Shown here in pieces: positions 36,206 to 46,425 of a stretch of 64,000 nt of DNA; within the stretch, counting starts at the first letter, position 1; each line of letters begins with the position of its first letter. The stretch covers positions 17,774 to 81,773 of the forward strand of contig JAVUPY010000041.1 of assembly GCA_032252755.1 (NCBI GenBank), in the 5' to 3' direction. A program made the position numbers and the translations under genes. Below the pieces are notes generated by a model that was given only the letters and a program-made list of their open reading frames with translations, was not told where the DNA came from and ran no database searches. Source of the DNA: Terriglobia bacterium. GTDB taxonomy: Bacteria > Acidobacteriota > Terriglobia > Terriglobales > Acidobacteriaceae.

Positions 36206-36724
36206 TCATTGACCGCCGGTGACGGAGTGCTCTCGGACCGCGTCCTTGGCGAAGACAATCTCCAGCATGAGCAAGACGGCACCTACGACGATGCAACTGT
36301 CGGCGACATTGAAGTCTGGCCAGACGTGCGAGCCGATGTAGAAGTGGAGGAAATCGGTGACCTGTCCCCTGGCGATGCGATCCCAGAGATTGCCGATGGC
36401 GCCACCCAGAATCAGCGACAAACCGATGGCCGTGGTGGGCAGCGCGTGATCGCTGCGCCAGAGAAGGTAGCCGACGACGGCGAGCGCAAGACCGGAGAAG
36501 CCGACGAGCAGGGCGGTCCGCCACTCCGAGGTGGAATCGGCGAAGAGGCCGAAGGCGGCGCCGCGATTGTGTACGTGCGTGATCTGGAAAAATCCAGGGA
36601 TCACGGTGATGGCGTCACTGGTGGGCAGCGTGCGCTCGATGATGATCTTCGTGATGCGATCGAGCAGAATCGCGCCGACGGCGATGGCGAGGTGTATCCA
36701 GCGTAAACCGTGCGTCTTAGGCAA
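36206..36724 (-). CDS. lspA: lipoprotein signal peptidase II
   Basis: 172 residues, four membrane helices. Aspartyl protease that removes signal peptides from prolipoproteins after lipid attachment. Catalytic aspartates are D124 (in GNLWDRIARGQVTDFLHF) and D142 (in DFNVADSCI). The HVHNRGAAFGLF motif matches family NxGxAFG. It follows ileS directly, with three bases between them, the widespread ileS-lspA arrangement. Confidence 0.96.
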   Translation of the reverse strand: MPKTHGLRWIHLAIAVGAILLDRITKIIIERTLPTSDAITVIPGFFQITHVHNRGAAFGLFADSTSEWRTALLVGFSGLALAVVGYLLWRSDHALPTTAIGLSLILGGAIGNLWDRIARGQVTDFLHFYIGSHVWPDFNVADSCIVVGAVLLMLEIVFAKDAVREHSVTGGQ

Positions 36725-36727
36725 TAC

Positions 36728-39559
36728 TCAGCCTCGCTCTATTTCGGCAAGCGTGGCGCTGCAGCGCTCGCAAACTGTGGGATAAACCTTGTCCTCGCCA
36801 ACGTGCGTCGAGTAGTTCCAGCAACGCTCGCACTTCTGTCCGGGAGCGCGCTCGGCCTTGACGGAGAGGGCGGCACCTTGGAGAACGTCGGTCGCCGAGA
36901 CGACGAAGAACGCGTTCAGGTGCTTGCGGTGTTTGTTCAGCAACTCGAACGTTTCCTTCGGAGTCGTGATGGTGACCTTGGCTTCAAGCGAGTCGTTGAT
37001 CGTCTTGTCCTGGCGCACGGTCTCGAGTGCCTTCAGAACTTCTTCGCGGATCTCGAAGAGCTTGTCCCAATCGGCAGCGACGGTCGCAACGTGAGCCGAG
37101 TCGCGCACCGGACCGGTAATTTCACCGGGGTTGGGGAACAGTTCCAGGTGAACGCTCTCGCTTCGACCGGCAACGTGTGGCAGATACTGCCAGATCTCGT
37201 CGGCGGTGAAGGTCATGATGGGCGCGACCAGCCGCACGAGAGCTTCGCCGATTCGCCAGATGGCGGTCTGGGCGGAGCGGCGCGCGAGCGATTTCGGCGC
37301 GGCGGTGTAGAGACGGTCCTTCAGGATCGAGAAGTAGATTGCGCTCAGGTCGACGACGCAGAAATCGTTCAGCCGGTGATAGACGCGATGGAAGACCATC
37401 TCCTCGTACCACTGGCGAACCTGCTTCGCGAATTCTTCCGTGCGCAGCAGCATGTACTGGTCGAGCGGCTGCATGTCGTCGAATGCGACCGCGTCATGCG
37501 CGGGATCGAAGCCGTCGAGGTTACTGAGCACGTAACGGAAGGTGTTGCGAATCTTCTTGTAGTTCTCGCCGATGCGCTCCATGAGCGCTTCTGTGCCAAC
37601 GACGTCTTCGCGGAAGTCGACGGATGCGACCCAGAGTCGCACGATTTCGCCGCCGAGGCGCTTGGCGATATCGACGGGATCTACAACGTTGCCGAGCGAC
37701 TTCGATTGCGCGCGGCCCTGGTCATCGAGTGTCCAGCCGCAGGTGGTCACGCCACGGAAGGGGGCAGCCTCATGCAAGCCGAGAGCGCAGAGCAGGGAAG
37801 AGTGGAACCATCCGCGATGCTGGTCGCCGCCTTCGAGGTAAAGGTCGGCGGGCCAGGGCAGTCCGTCGCGGCCGAGAACCGCCGCTTGCGACGATCCGCT
37901 CTCGAACCACACGTCGATGATGTCCATCTCCTTGCGGAAGTTCGTGCTGCCGCACTTCGCGCATTTGACGCCGGCGGGGAGGATGTCCGAAGGCTTGCGC
38001 TTATACCACGCGTCCGAGCCTTCTTTGCCGAACATCGCGACGACCGCGCGGTTGGCTTCCTTCGAGATCAGCAGTTCGTTGCAGCTTTCGCAGAAGAAGA
38101 CGGCGATGGGCACACCCCAGACGCGCTGGCGCGAGATGCACCAGTCGGGGCGCGTGGCGATCATGTTCGAGATGCGGCCTTCACCCCAGGCGGGATCCCA
38201 ACGCACCTTCGCGATCTCGTCGAGCGCCTTAGAACGCAGGGTGCCGTCGCCGAGCTTCGCTTCCATGGAGATGAACCATTGCTCGGTGGCGCGGAAGATT
38301 ACCGGGTTGTGGCAGCGCCAGCAATGCGGATACGAGTGCTCGAGCTTGTCATACCCCATCAGCACGCCGCGCGTGCGAAGCAACTCTACGATCTTCTCGT
38401 TGGCGTCAAAGACCTTGAGGCCATCGTATTCGGGTAGGCCATTGCGCAGGCGTCCCGCTTCGTCGACGTTGCAGGTCTGGTCGAGCCCGTACTTCACGCC
38501 GGTATAGAAGTCATCCGCACCGTGAGAGGGGGCCGTGTGGACCGCGCCGGTGCCCTGGTCCATGGTGACGTAATCGCCGAGCACGCCAAGAATCTTGCGA
38601 TCCAGGAACGGGTGCGAGTAGGTCGTGTGTTCGAGCTTTGTGCCCGGGAAGGTAGCGATCTTCTTCACCGGCCCGAGGCTGCACAGGCGCGAGGTGTCGT
38701 CCGCAAGCTTGTCGGCAACGATATAGACCCAGTCGCTGGACTCGAGCGCGACGTAATCTTCCGTCGGGCTGAACGTCACTGCCATGGACGCAGGCAACGT
38801 CCACGGAGTCGTCGTCCAGATGATGGTTGCGACCTTCTTGCCCTTCAGTGCTGGATCGATTTTTTCGGGTTCACTGGTCAGGGCGTAGCGAACCCAGATG
38901 CTGGGGCTGACGTGGTTCTCGTACTCGACTTCGGCCTCGGCGAGCGCGGTCTTGTCGTGGATGCACCAGTAGACCGGCTTCAGGCCCTTGTAGACCATGC
39001 CCTTCTCGAGGAAGGCGAAGAAGTTCTTCATGACCGCGGCTTCATACTGCGGGCTCATGGTGGAGTAAGGATGGAAGAAGTCGCCGAAGACGCCGATGCG
39101 CATGAACTGCGTCCGCTGCAGGTCGAGGAACTTTTCGGCGTACTTGCGGCACTCGTCGCGAACCTGGAGAGGATCCATCTCGAGCTTCTTGCGCCCAAGT
39201 TTCTCGTCGACCTTGATTTCGATGGGGAGGCCGTGACAATCCCAGCCGGGGACGTAGGGCGAGTCGTAGCCCGCCATAGTGCGCGTCTTGACGACAAAGT
39301 CCTTCAGCGACTTGTTCATCGCCGTGCCGAGGTGAATGGGCCCGTTCGCATAGGGCGGCCCATCGTGCAGAACGTACGAAGGCCGTCCCGAGCTTGCCTT
39401 GCGAATCTTTCCGTAGAGATCGATTTCCTTCCAGCGTTCGAGCAACTTAGGCTCGTTCGTCGGCAGGTTCGCCTTCATAGGAAAGCCGGTTTTCGGCAGG
39501 TTCAGGGTCTTCTTCAACTCAAGAGGCGCGGGTTGTGTTGCTCTGTCGGTGTCGGCCAA
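36728..39559 (-). CDS. ileS: isoleucyl-tRNA synthetase
   Basis: 943 residues. Class I synthetase charging tRNA-Ile, with CP1 editing domain and C-terminal zinc site ([11 protein letters not shown]... VCERCSATL). The HIGH motif is [10 protein letters not shown]. The second signature is AQSKSLGN instead of KMSKSLGN: the second lysine is kept but the first Lys-Met pair is Ala-Gln. The N-terminal segment [16 protein letters not shown] is typical of the bacterial form. Co-transcribed with lspA. Confidence 0.96.
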   Translation of the reverse strand: MADTDRATQPAPLELKKTLNLPKTGFPMKANLPTNEPKLLERWKEIDLYGKIRKASSGRPSYVLHDGPPYANGPIHLGTAMNKSLKDFVVKTRTMAGYDSPYVPGWDCHGLPIEIKVDEKLGRKKLEMDPLQVRDECRKYAEKFLDLQRTQFMRIGVFGDFFHPYSTMSPQYEAAVMKNFFAFLEKGMVYKGLKPVYWCIHDKTALAEAEVEYENHVSPSIWVRYALTSEPEKIDPALKGKKVATIIWTTTPWTLPASMAVTFSPTEDYVALESSDWVYIVADKLADDTSRLCSLGPVKKIATFPGTKLEHTTYSHPFLDRKILGVLGDYVTMDQGTGAVHTAPSHGADDFYTGVKYGLDQTCNVDEAGRLRNGLPEYDGLKVFDANEKIVELLRTRGVLMGYDKLEHSYPHCWRCHNPVIFRATEQWFISMEAKLGDGTLRSKALDEIAKVRWDPAWGEGRISNMIATRPDWCISRQRVWGVPIAVFFCESCNELLISKEANRAVVAMFGKEGSDAWYKRKPSDILPAGVKCAKCGSTNFRKEMDIIDVWFESGSSQAAVLGRDGLPWPADLYLEGGDQHRGWFHSSLLCALGLHEAAPFRGVTTCGWTLDDQGRAQSKSLGNVVDPVDIAKRLGGEIVRLWVASVDFREDVVGTEALMERIGENYKKIRNTFRYVLSNLDGFDPAHDAVAFDDMQPLDQYMLLRTEEFAKQVRQWYEEMVFHRVYHRLNDFCVVDLSAIYFSILKDRLYTAAPKSLARRSAQTAIWRIGEALVRLVAPIMTFTADEIWQYLPHVAGRSESVHLELFPNPGEITGPVRDSAHVATVAADWDKLFEIREEVLKALETVRQDKTINDSLEAKVTITTPKETFELLNKHRKHLNAFFVVSATDVLQGAALSVKAERAPGQKCERCWNYSTHVGEDKVYPTVCERCSATLAEIERG

Positions 39560-39912
39560 GGGACAGCTAGGCTCCTAAACTGCCCCACTCTCACCGAATC
39601 ATGCGCAGAAGGGTAGGGCTGCTCAAAATTTCATTATAGGGAGCGAATTTCGCGCAGTCCAATGTAGCCCCGGAATTGTGTCTGGAATGTAAATCTTTAG
39701 CTGTTTGGGAACCCTGCACCGCAGGAATGGCATCAGAGTACACATCCGAAGAATCCGAGGAGTTTGGGCCAGACGGAAGGATTCTCGGTTCCATGGAGAA
39801 ATACAAAGGGACTGCAGCATTCACAACGAGGTGCAACCTTGGCAGGTGACGTGCTCATCCTTACAACAGCCGCGACAGCGGTCGCGCTACTAGAAGGGCC
39901 GAAACAAGCGTT
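39560..39912. other. divergent gap between ileS and tonB
   Basis: 353 bases. No coding signal beyond short overlapping frames, and no T-box-like structure that I can see. A short GCGACAGCGGTCGC inverted repeat lies about 30 bases before the tonB start. Confidence 0.4.
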
Positions 39913-40911
39913 ATGGCATACCAGGAAATGTTCCCCCGACCCGAAGTACCCGAGCTGAATCTCCTGCCGAAGGAGCGGTTCGATCTTGGGCTATGGGAGT
40001 CGTTGAAGCAGAATTACCACGACACTTTCCATCCTGAGAAGCTTCCGCCCCTGCAACTCACATCGCGTCCGGTCAAGGTGCGCGAAATTTGGGGTGATTA
40101 CAACTATCGCCGGCGCGGTGCGTGGGGCTCGGCGGTTTTGCACGCGTTGGCGGTGGGCGGCCTGATCGCGATTTCCATTATGGGCGCGAAGGTTGTTCAC
40201 GAGGTGCAGAAGCAGGAAACCGTCAGCTTGATCGCGCCGGATATTTCGCAATACGTTCCGATGTCTGCAAAAAAGAATGATGACGTCGGTGGTGGCGGTG
40301 GCGGCGGCGATCGCGACAAACTCAAGGCGCCGAAAGGCAGGCTGCCAAAGTTCGCGATGGAACAGATTACGCCCCCGGCGATGGTTATCCGCAATGACAA
40401 TCCCAAGCTGCCGGTTGAGCCGACTGTGGTTGTCCCACCGCAGGTGAAGATGGCGAATGCGGCATTGCCGAACCTCGGTGACATGAAGGCTGTGATTCCT
40501 ACCGGCCCGATGTCTAACGGAACGGGTAGCGGCGGCGGAATCGGTTCGGGCAGCGGTGGCGGTGTCGGTTCCGGCTCTGGACCGGGTGTTGGTCCAGGAC
40601 GTGGCGGCGGCATAGGTGGCGGAGTGTTTCGCGTAGGTGGCGGTGTTTCTGCTCCTCGCGCGCTAGATACGCCTGATCCGGAGTATTCCGACGAAGCTCG
40701 CAAGGCGAAGTACCAGGGAACCTGCGTGCTGTGGCTGATCGTGGATGAGAACGGCAAGCCGCGCGATATCAAGATTGCTCGCAGTCTGGGCATGGGTCTC
40801 GATCAAAAGGCGATCGAAGCCGTGCGCAAGTGGAAGTTTGAGCCGGCAATGAAGGACGGCCGCCCGGTGGCGGTGCAGATCAACGTTGAAGTTAACTTCC
40901 GGCTCTACTGA
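39913..40911 (+). CDS. TonB-type energy transducer
   Basis: 332 residues. A 75-residue cytosolic N-terminus precedes one membrane helix (about 77-97, AVLHALAVGGLIAISIMGA), then a periplasmic linker and the TonB C-terminal domain (about 250-332: PDPEYSDEARKAKYQGTCVL, AIEAVRKWKFEPAMKDGRPV). The linker is not the usual Pro-Glu/Pro-Lys rod but two glycine-rich runs (GGGGGGG near 125 and a GSGGG-type stretch near 200-240). Drives uptake by receptors such as the Oar-like protein. No exbB/exbD nearby. Followed by a strong terminator. Confidence 0.88.
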   Translation: MAYQEMFPRPEVPELNLLPKERFDLGLWESLKQNYHDTFHPEKLPPLQLTSRPVKVREIWGDYNYRRRGAWGSAVLHALAVGGLIAISIMGAKVVHEVQKQETVSLIAPDISQYVPMSAKKNDDVGGGGGGGDRDKLKAPKGRLPKFAMEQITPPAMVIRNDNPKLPVEPTVVVPPQVKMANAALPNLGDMKAVIPTGPMSNGTGSGGGIGSGSGGGVGSGSGPGVGPGRGGGIGGGVFRVGGGVSAPRALDTPDPEYSDEARKAKYQGTCVLWLIVDENGKPRDIKIARSLGMGLDQKAIEAVRKWKFEPAMKDGRPVAVQINVEVNFRLY

Positions 40912-40973
40912 TTCGGGCGCGTGTCCTGCATCTGCCGCGATTGGCAGGTGTGAGAAGTGCAACCCGAAGACCG

Positions 40974-41011
40974 AAAGGGAGAGGAGAACCTGCCTCTCCC
41001 TTTGATTTTTT
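40974..41011 (+). terminator. intrinsic terminator of tonB-like gene
   Basis: AAAGGGAGAGG-AGAACCTG-CCTCTCCCTTT followed by GATTTTTT. Confidence 0.9.
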
Positions 41012-41157
41012 GCGGGATTTCAAGGCTACTGAGCGAATTTCACAGGCTACGTTCCAGTAGTCACTAAGGTGCAGTACCGTTTCAGTCACGCTAACTTCTG
41101 CTCTGAGAGCTGCTGCGCGTTTACGCGAGAGCTCTCGAATTTGTTATCTTGAAAGAT

Positions 41158-42351
41158 ATGGAATCTGCGACTCGAAGCTGTCCTCGATGTGGCGAGGCGC
41201 TTCGCGATGCGGCGAACGCATGTCCATCTTGTGGTGAAAGCCTGGCAACAGAAACCCGGCCCACGCGCGGGGTGGTCCTGTTGCTGGTAATCGTTCTACT
41301 CGGCGGATTCACCGTCACCGGATTCATAACTCGAGGTTACAAAGCACGCCAGGAGATGCTGGCCGTAAGGTGGTTTTCTCGCGGAGACCGCGACCTTGCG
41401 GCCGGGAACCCGGCACGAGCTGTCGATGAAATTCAAACTGCGCTCGCATTTGCTCCAAATGACGATACCTACCGGCTGAAGCTGGCGCTGGCGCTAATGC
41501 GGTCGGGACAATTGCCGGAAGCCCGCGTTCATCTCGCAAATTTGTGGGAGGAGCGGCCCGGCGATGCGACTGTGAATCTGCAGTTGGCGCGAGTGATGGC
41601 ACGGATGGGAGATGCGCAGGAAGCCGTCCGCTACTACCACGGAGCGATTTACGGGGTATGGGAAACTCATCCTCTGCAGAATCGCGAGGCAGTGCGGTTT
41701 GAACTCGTGAACTATCTTCTCTCGAGTCACCAAATTGCAGGTGCGCAGGCTGAGCTGATTGCACTGGCTGCGGAGCTTCCTCCAAATAGCGCCCAGCAGG
41801 TGAAACTGGGAGACCTTATGATGGAGGCTGACCAGCCTGATCGCGCTCTGATTGCCTATAAGAATGCTCGCAAGGCCAATCGTAACAATGCACAAGCTGA
41901 CCTGGGCGCGGCGCAGGCGGCTTTCGCGCTGCGAAAATACACAGAGGCAAGGGATTATGCGCGACTGGCGGTGAGAATCGATCCGAAAATGGAAGAGGCG
42001 ACTCAATTGGAAAAGCAGTCCCAGCTGATACTCTCCACAGATCCCTACGCGAAGGGTATCAACATCAAGACCCGGGCTGAACGCGCGCAGGCGGCCTATG
42101 AGGGGGCTAGCGATCGACTGAATGACTGTCTGACGAATCACAACGACCCGGCGTTGCAGCAGCTGGCGACGCAACAGGCGTCCAACTTCAAGCGAATTCG
42201 GCCGTGGATCCTGCAGCGGGATCCGGACCTCCTGGACAATGTGGTGAGCTGGGCCTACCAGGTCGAGGCGACGAGCGAGGGTACCTGCGGGGCTCCGACG
42301 GGAGTGGATGCCGCGCTGCTGGTGCTGGCGCACGGGGCGGGGGCACGCTGA
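41158..42351 (+). CDS. zinc-ribbon, membrane-anchored TPR protein
   Basis: 397 residues from ATG 41158 (a TTG three codons up is less likely). N-terminal zinc ribbon (CPRCGEALRDAANACPSCGE), one membrane helix (about 37-58, VVLLLVIVLLGGFTVTGFI), then at least six TPR-type repeats (about 70-290; RAVDEIQTALAFAPNDDTY, RALIAYKNARKANRNNAQ). The ribbon would be cytosolic and the repeats periplasmic. Likely a scaffold in the envelope; no partner is evident. Its stop overlaps the ClC start (TGATG). Confidence 0.78.
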   Translation: MESATRSCPRCGEALRDAANACPSCGESLATETRPTRGVVLLLVIVLLGGFTVTGFITRGYKARQEMLAVRWFSRGDRDLAAGNPARAVDEIQTALAFAPNDDTYRLKLALALMRSGQLPEARVHLANLWEERPGDATVNLQLARVMARMGDAQEAVRYYHGAIYGVWETHPLQNREAVRFELVNYLLSSHQIAGAQAELIALAAELPPNSAQQVKLGDLMMEADQPDRALIAYKNARKANRNNAQADLGAAQAAFALRKYTEARDYARLAVRIDPKMEEATQLEKQSQLILSTDPYAKGINIKTRAERAQAAYEGASDRLNDCLTNHNDPALQQLATQQASNFKRIRPWILQRDPDLLDNVVSWAYQVEATSEGTCGAPTGVDAALLVLAHGAGAR

Positions 42352-44117
42352 TGGTGGAGCCCGAAGCCAAAAATGCAGCGAGTCCGGTTCGCCGGAAGTA
42401 TTGGCGAACCCTCGGCAGTGTTCTTACCGGTGAATTTCTCACCGCCCGCGAAGAGCAGTTCTTCCTCCTCCTCGCGATTTTTATCGGTATCTTCTCCGGC
42501 TTGGCGGTGGTCTGCTTCCGTATCGCCATCGAGTCAGCCCGCCTGGTACTTCTCGGTAGCTCGCTAAAGCCGAGCTTCCCGCGGGTCGTTTTCATCCCGG
42601 CCGCCGTCGGACTGTTGATTGCGATTCTCGTGATTCGGTTCTTCCCCAGGGCGCGTGGCAGCGGCGTCAACCAGACCAAGGGTGCGCTCTACATTTACGA
42701 CGGTTATATTGCCGGCGACACCGTCATCGGAAAATTCATTACCAGTGCGCTGGCTATCGGCAGCGGGCAGTCGCTTGGTCCCGAAGATCCGGCTCTGCAG
42801 ATTGGCGCCGGGCTGGCGTCGTTCCTGGGACGGCGTCTGAAGCTCTCGCGCGAGCGCTTGCGCCTGATTGCGCCCGTGGGCGCCGCCGCGGGCCTCGCCG
42901 CGGCCTTTAACGCGCCGATCACGGCGGTGCTGTTCGTCATTGAAGAAGTCGTCGGGCGGTGGAGCGCCGGAACGCTGGGCGCGATCGTGCTGTCGGCTAT
43001 CTCCAGCGTTGTCGTGGAACGCTGGTTTCTCGGCGATGCCCCGCTGTTTCGCATTCCGCAATATCACCTCGTTCATCCCGGCGAACTCGGCGCGTATGCC
43101 ATCCTCGGCGTGATCGGCGGATTCGCTTCGCTGGCGTTCGTAAAGATGGTCAGCTTTCTGCGCCCGTGGGCAAAGAGGCTTCCGCCGTGGACGCAATACT
43201 TCCAACCTGCTGTGGCGGGCGCGATCATCGGCGTAATAGCAATCTGGTTTCCGCAAGTGATGGGCGCAGGCTACGACTACATGGACCAGGCGATGCACGG
43301 GCAGTTCCCGTGGAAGCTGCTCCTGATCCTGGCCGGGCTGAAGATCGCCGCGACGGGCTTCTCCTTCAGCAGCGGGACTCCGGGCGGACTATTCGCTCCC
43401 ACCCTTTTCATCGGCGCCATGATCGGGGGCGGCGTGGGCATGTTCGAGCGGGCGCTGTTTCCGCACCTGTCGGTTCCGGTCGGAGCTTACGCGATGGTCG
43501 GCATGGGAACGCTGTTCGCGGGAATCTTGCGCGCACCTATGACGTCAGTGTTCATGATTTTGGAGGTCTCGGGGAATTACTCCATTATTCTCCCGGTGAT
43601 CATCTCGGACACGATTGCGTACTTCATCTCGCGACAGTTCCAGCCGACACCAATCTTCGACCTGCTCTCGCGACAGGACGGACTGGACCTTCCTTCGCTG
43701 GAAGAAGAGCGCGAGTTGGAAGTCCTGCGGGTTGAAACCGCAATGCAGCCGCGCCCAATTGTTCTCTCGGGCTTCGAGATGCTTGCCGACGCGCGCCGTA
43801 TTGCGCAAGCTTCGGGACAGAAGTTCTTCCTCGTGCAGATGGCTTCGGGAAACTGGGCGGGAATTACGAAAGAGGCACTGATGGACGGAAATGCCAACGA
43901 CCAAGCTCCGCTCGCGACGGTTGCAGGACAGATGCTGCCGCAACTCTATCCCGATCATCCTCTGGATTACGCGTTGCGCATGATCGGCGAGTTGCCCATG
44001 CTTCCCGTCGTGCATCGCGCCGACCACAGCAAATTGCTGGGCGTCATTAACCTGGAAGACGTCATCCGCGCTTACCGCACCAGCGGAGGGGAAGCGCCGG
44101 AGCGCGCACCTCTTTAG
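42351..44117 (+). CDS. ClC-family chloride channel/antiporter with C-terminal CBS region
   Basis: 588 residues from ATG 42351, which overlaps the TGA of the gene before. About ten membrane helices. The selectivity-filter segments are GSGVNQTKG (for GSGIP), SLGPEDPALQIGA (for GREGP, keeping the gating-type glutamate) and SSGTPGGLFAPTLFIGA (the GxFxP segment). A C-terminal cytosolic part (about 440-588) looks like a CBS pair (PLATVAGQMLPQLYPDHPL, LLGVINLEDVIRAYR). Either channel or proton/anion exchanger; the start decided by coupling. Function at family level is firm. Confidence 0.9.
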   Translation: MVEPEAKNAASPVRRKYWRTLGSVLTGEFLTAREEQFFLLLAIFIGIFSGLAVVCFRIAIESARLVLLGSSLKPSFPRVVFIPAAVGLLIAILVIRFFPRARGSGVNQTKGALYIYDGYIAGDTVIGKFITSALAIGSGQSLGPEDPALQIGAGLASFLGRRLKLSRERLRLIAPVGAAAGLAAAFNAPITAVLFVIEEVVGRWSAGTLGAIVLSAISSVVVERWFLGDAPLFRIPQYHLVHPGELGAYAILGVIGGFASLAFVKMVSFLRPWAKRLPPWTQYFQPAVAGAIIGVIAIWFPQVMGAGYDYMDQAMHGQFPWKLLLILAGLKIAATGFSFSSGTPGGLFAPTLFIGAMIGGGVGMFERALFPHLSVPVGAYAMVGMGTLFAGILRAPMTSVFMILEVSGNYSIILPVIISDTIAYFISRQFQPTPIFDLLSRQDGLDLPSLEEERELEVLRVETAMQPRPIVLSGFEMLADARRIAQASGQKFFLVQMASGNWAGITKEALMDGNANDQAPLATVAGQMLPQLYPDHPLDYALRMIGELPMLPVVHRADHSKLLGVINLEDVIRAYRTSGGEAPERAPL

Positions 44118-44287
44118 GTCCGATGTCTCTGCAATGAGGGTTGCAAAAGGAATTCTCTGCGAGCAGCTTTCTTTGGCTCCATGCATCCAACTTAGTGCCT
44201 GCACCAGGGCAAATTGCTTCAACGAGTGGCTCTGCCGTGCAGAATTTGACGACTCCTTAGTGGAGTTTTAGACTCGCCTTCATTGCG

Positions 44288-44608
44288 ATGCGCAAGACGC
44301 TGCTACATCTGGTGGCCGTGGTGATCCTGGCCGGAATGCTCGGGGGGCATATCTCCGAACTACTCGACCACTGGGATCACACGTTGAAGACGGGCCAGGA
44401 TGTGGACTACACAGTTGTCGTCATGGCAGCGTGCCTGGGAGTGGTGTTCGCGGTTGGCAGGAAGATGCTATCCGTAGCATCGCAACTTCTGAGGCGCGTA
44501 AAACTGCTGGAAATCTCAAATCATCTTTTCGTCGCTCTCCGAACCACTCCGCTCGATCGACTCGCGACGGGCCCTCCTATATCACTTCAATCGCCACTTC
44601 GAATCTAG
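44288..44608 (+). CDS. small membrane protein
   Basis: 106 residues. An N-terminal hydrophobic segment (LLHLVAVVILAGMLGGHI) and a second (YTVVVMAACLGVVFAVG) are separated by a His/Asp-containing loop (ELLDHWDHTLKTGQD), with a basic C-terminal tail. No family recognised. Located between the ClC gene and the exporter operon, on the same strand but with gaps on both sides. Confidence 0.6.
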   Translation: MRKTLLHLVAVVILAGMLGGHISELLDHWDHTLKTGQDVDYTVVVMAACLGVVFAVGRKMLSVASQLLRRVKLLEISNHLFVALRTTPLDRLATGPPISLQSPLRI

Positions 44609-44683
44609 TGCTTTCTGCTGTGCTGAGAACTGCTGAGGGCAGTGTGTGCCTCGGTTCGTTACCACCTTGCGCAGCGGGGAGCC

Positions 44684-45415
44684 ATGCAGAGTTCCATAAA
44701 CATTAATTCGGATATTGCAGTCCGTTGCCGCGGGGTTACCAAGAGCTACGGGACGGGAGACGCGCAGGTCAAGGCGCTGCGTGGCGTCGACCTGGATGTT
44801 CGCCACGGCGAGCTACTCATGATCGTGGGGCCGTCGGGCTGTGGGAAGACGACGCTGATCTCAGTCATCGCGGGAGTTTTGGACCGTGATTCCGGCGAAT
44901 GCGAAGTGCTGGGCCGCGACCTGAACGAGATGGACCAGAGGACTCGTGCGCATTTTCGCCGCGGTTCTATCGGCTTTGTGTTCCAACTTTTCAATCTCCT
45001 GCCGGCGCTCAATGCGGTTGAGAACGTCTCCGTTCCGCTGCTGATCAACGGCCTCGTTCGCGGCGAGGCGGAAGCCCGGGCGAAACACGCGCTCGAAACG
45101 GTCCAACTCGGTGCGCGGCTTGACGCACTTCCCGCAAAGCTCAGCGGCGGCCAGCAGCAACGTGTCGCGATCGCACGTGCCCTGGTGCATGAACCGAAAC
45201 TGATCGTTTGCGATGAGCCGACCAGCAACCTCGATCACAGCACTGGCCAGCGCATGATGGAACTTTTGCGACAGCTGGCCAGGCGTCCTGACCGAGCACT
45301 CATCGTAGTGACCCACGATCCTCGGATTTTTGGTTTTGCCGATCGCATTGCCCGCATGGACGACGGAAAGATTATCGAGGTGCACGAGGGGCCCAGTGAG
45401 GAGCGTTTGCAATGA
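44684..45415 (+). CDS. ABC exporter ATPase (MacB/LolD/DevA type)
   Basis: 243 residues from ATG 44684, with GGGGAG just upstream. Walker A GPSGCGKTT, Q-loop FQLFNLLPALNAVEN, signature LSGGQQQRVAIARAL, Walker B LIVCDEPTSNLD and switch histidine VVTHD are all intact. First gene of a four-gene operon: its stop overlaps the adaptor start by 4 bases (ATGA). With the adaptor, FtsX-fold permease and TolC protein it forms a tripartite exporter like DevBCA-TolC or MacAB-TolC. Substrate unknown. Confidence 0.94.
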   Translation: MQSSININSDIAVRCRGVTKSYGTGDAQVKALRGVDLDVRHGELLMIVGPSGCGKTTLISVIAGVLDRDSGECEVLGRDLNEMDQRTRAHFRRGSIGFVFQLFNLLPALNAVENVSVPLLINGLVRGEAEARAKHALETVQLGARLDALPAKLSGGQQQRVAIARALVHEPKLIVCDEPTSNLDHSTGQRMMELLRQLARRPDRALIVVTHDPRIFGFADRIARMDDGKIIEVHEGPSEERLQ

Positions 45416-46425
45416 TAAAAACAGTTCGCAGGTACTTGCTTCCCATCCTGGCGCTGGTCGGTGTCGCTGCGGCGGTTGTGATGGTAAACGAAGGGAATCG
45501 CGCTCCCGCCGCCACTACTCCGCTCTTTCAGCCGGCCGAAGCGCCATTCTCGTCCTACATTTTTGGTCCCGGCATTGTGGAGGCCAGCACCGAAAACATC
45601 GCCGTTGGCACGCCGGTTTCAGGCATCGTTACGGATATATACGTCACGTGGGGCGAGCAGGTGAAGCGTGGCGCGCCACTGTTCAAGATCGATACGCGCG
45701 ACCTGGATGCGCAATTGATTCCAGCACGCGCCAAGGTCAGCGAAGTGGAAACCCAGCTACTCTCGGCAACGGCCAATGTCATTCAGGCGCAGCAAACCCT
45801 GGCGAAGGCTGAAAATCACCTCCGCGTCGGAGAGAGCCTGGTCCCGGGAGTCTCGATAAGCAGCGAAGACTTAGCCAGTCGGAAGCTGGATGTCGCAGCG
45901 GGTGAAGCCCAGGTGGCCTCGGCTGAAGGGCAGGTCCGGCAGATCAAGGCTCAAATTGGCTCGGCGAAGGCGCAGGTGAAGCAGATCGAGGACCAGGTAC
46001 GAATTCACACGGTGCGAGCTCCGGTTGCAGGGGCCATCCTGCAAATGAAGATGCGCCTCGGAGAGTACGCCCAGAGTGGAGTCCTCGCGACACCGCTGAT
46101 GGTGCTGGGTAACGATACCGTTTTGCACGTGCGTGTCGACATTGACCAGAGCGATGCATGGAGATTCCAGGCCGACTCGCCAGCAGTGGCTTATGTGCGC
46201 GGCAACGCGAACCTTAAGACTCCGTTGAAATACGTGCGGACGGACCCGGACGTTGTGCCCCAGGCGTTGCTCACGGGCGATGCCACGCAAAGAACCGATA
46301 CGCGGGTTTTACAGGTGGTCTACCGCTTCGACCGAGCATCGCTACACGCCTATGTGGGGCAGTTGATGGATGTGTTCATCCAAGCTCCGCCGGATGCGAG
46401 CACGGCCGCTCGAGGAAAAGAGTAA
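45412..46425 (+). CDS. HlyD/DevB-type membrane-fusion adaptor
   Basis: 337 residues. One N-terminal membrane helix (LLPILALVGVAAAVVMV). The first barrel-sandwich strand (ASTENIAVGTPVSGIVTDIYV) and its partner (IHTVRAPVAGAILQM) bracket a long coiled-coil hairpin (about 100-200, rich in Ala/Gln/Lys/Glu). It would link the inner-membrane ABC permease to the TolC partner in the periplasm. Overlaps the ATPase by ATGA and the permease by one base (TAATG). Confidence 0.92.
   Translation: MIKTVRRYLLPILALVGVAAAVVMVNEGNRAPAATTPLFQPAEAPFSSYIFGPGIVEASTENIAVGTPVSGIVTDIYVTWGEQVKRGAPLFKIDTRDLDAQLIPARAKVSEVETQLLSATANVIQAQQTLAKAENHLRVGESLVPGVSISSEDLASRKLDVAAGEAQVASAEGQVRQIKAQIGSAKAQVKQIEDQVRIHTVRAPVAGAILQMKMRLGEYAQSGVLATPLMVLGNDTVLHVRVDIDQSDAWRFQADSPAVAYVRGNANLKTPLKYVRTDPDVVPQALLTGDATQRTDTRVLQVVYRFDRASLHAYVGQLMDVFIQAPPDASTAARGKE

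Noticed and set aside
36710..38437. 575-codon plus-strand open frame opposite ileS
   Set aside because: Antisense shadow of a strongly conserved synthetase gene; composition is not protein-like.
39560..39912. T-box leader upstream of ileS
   Set aside because: No specifier-loop or T-box core (TGGNACCGCG) seen on the minus strand, and T-boxes are mostly a Firmicutes feature.
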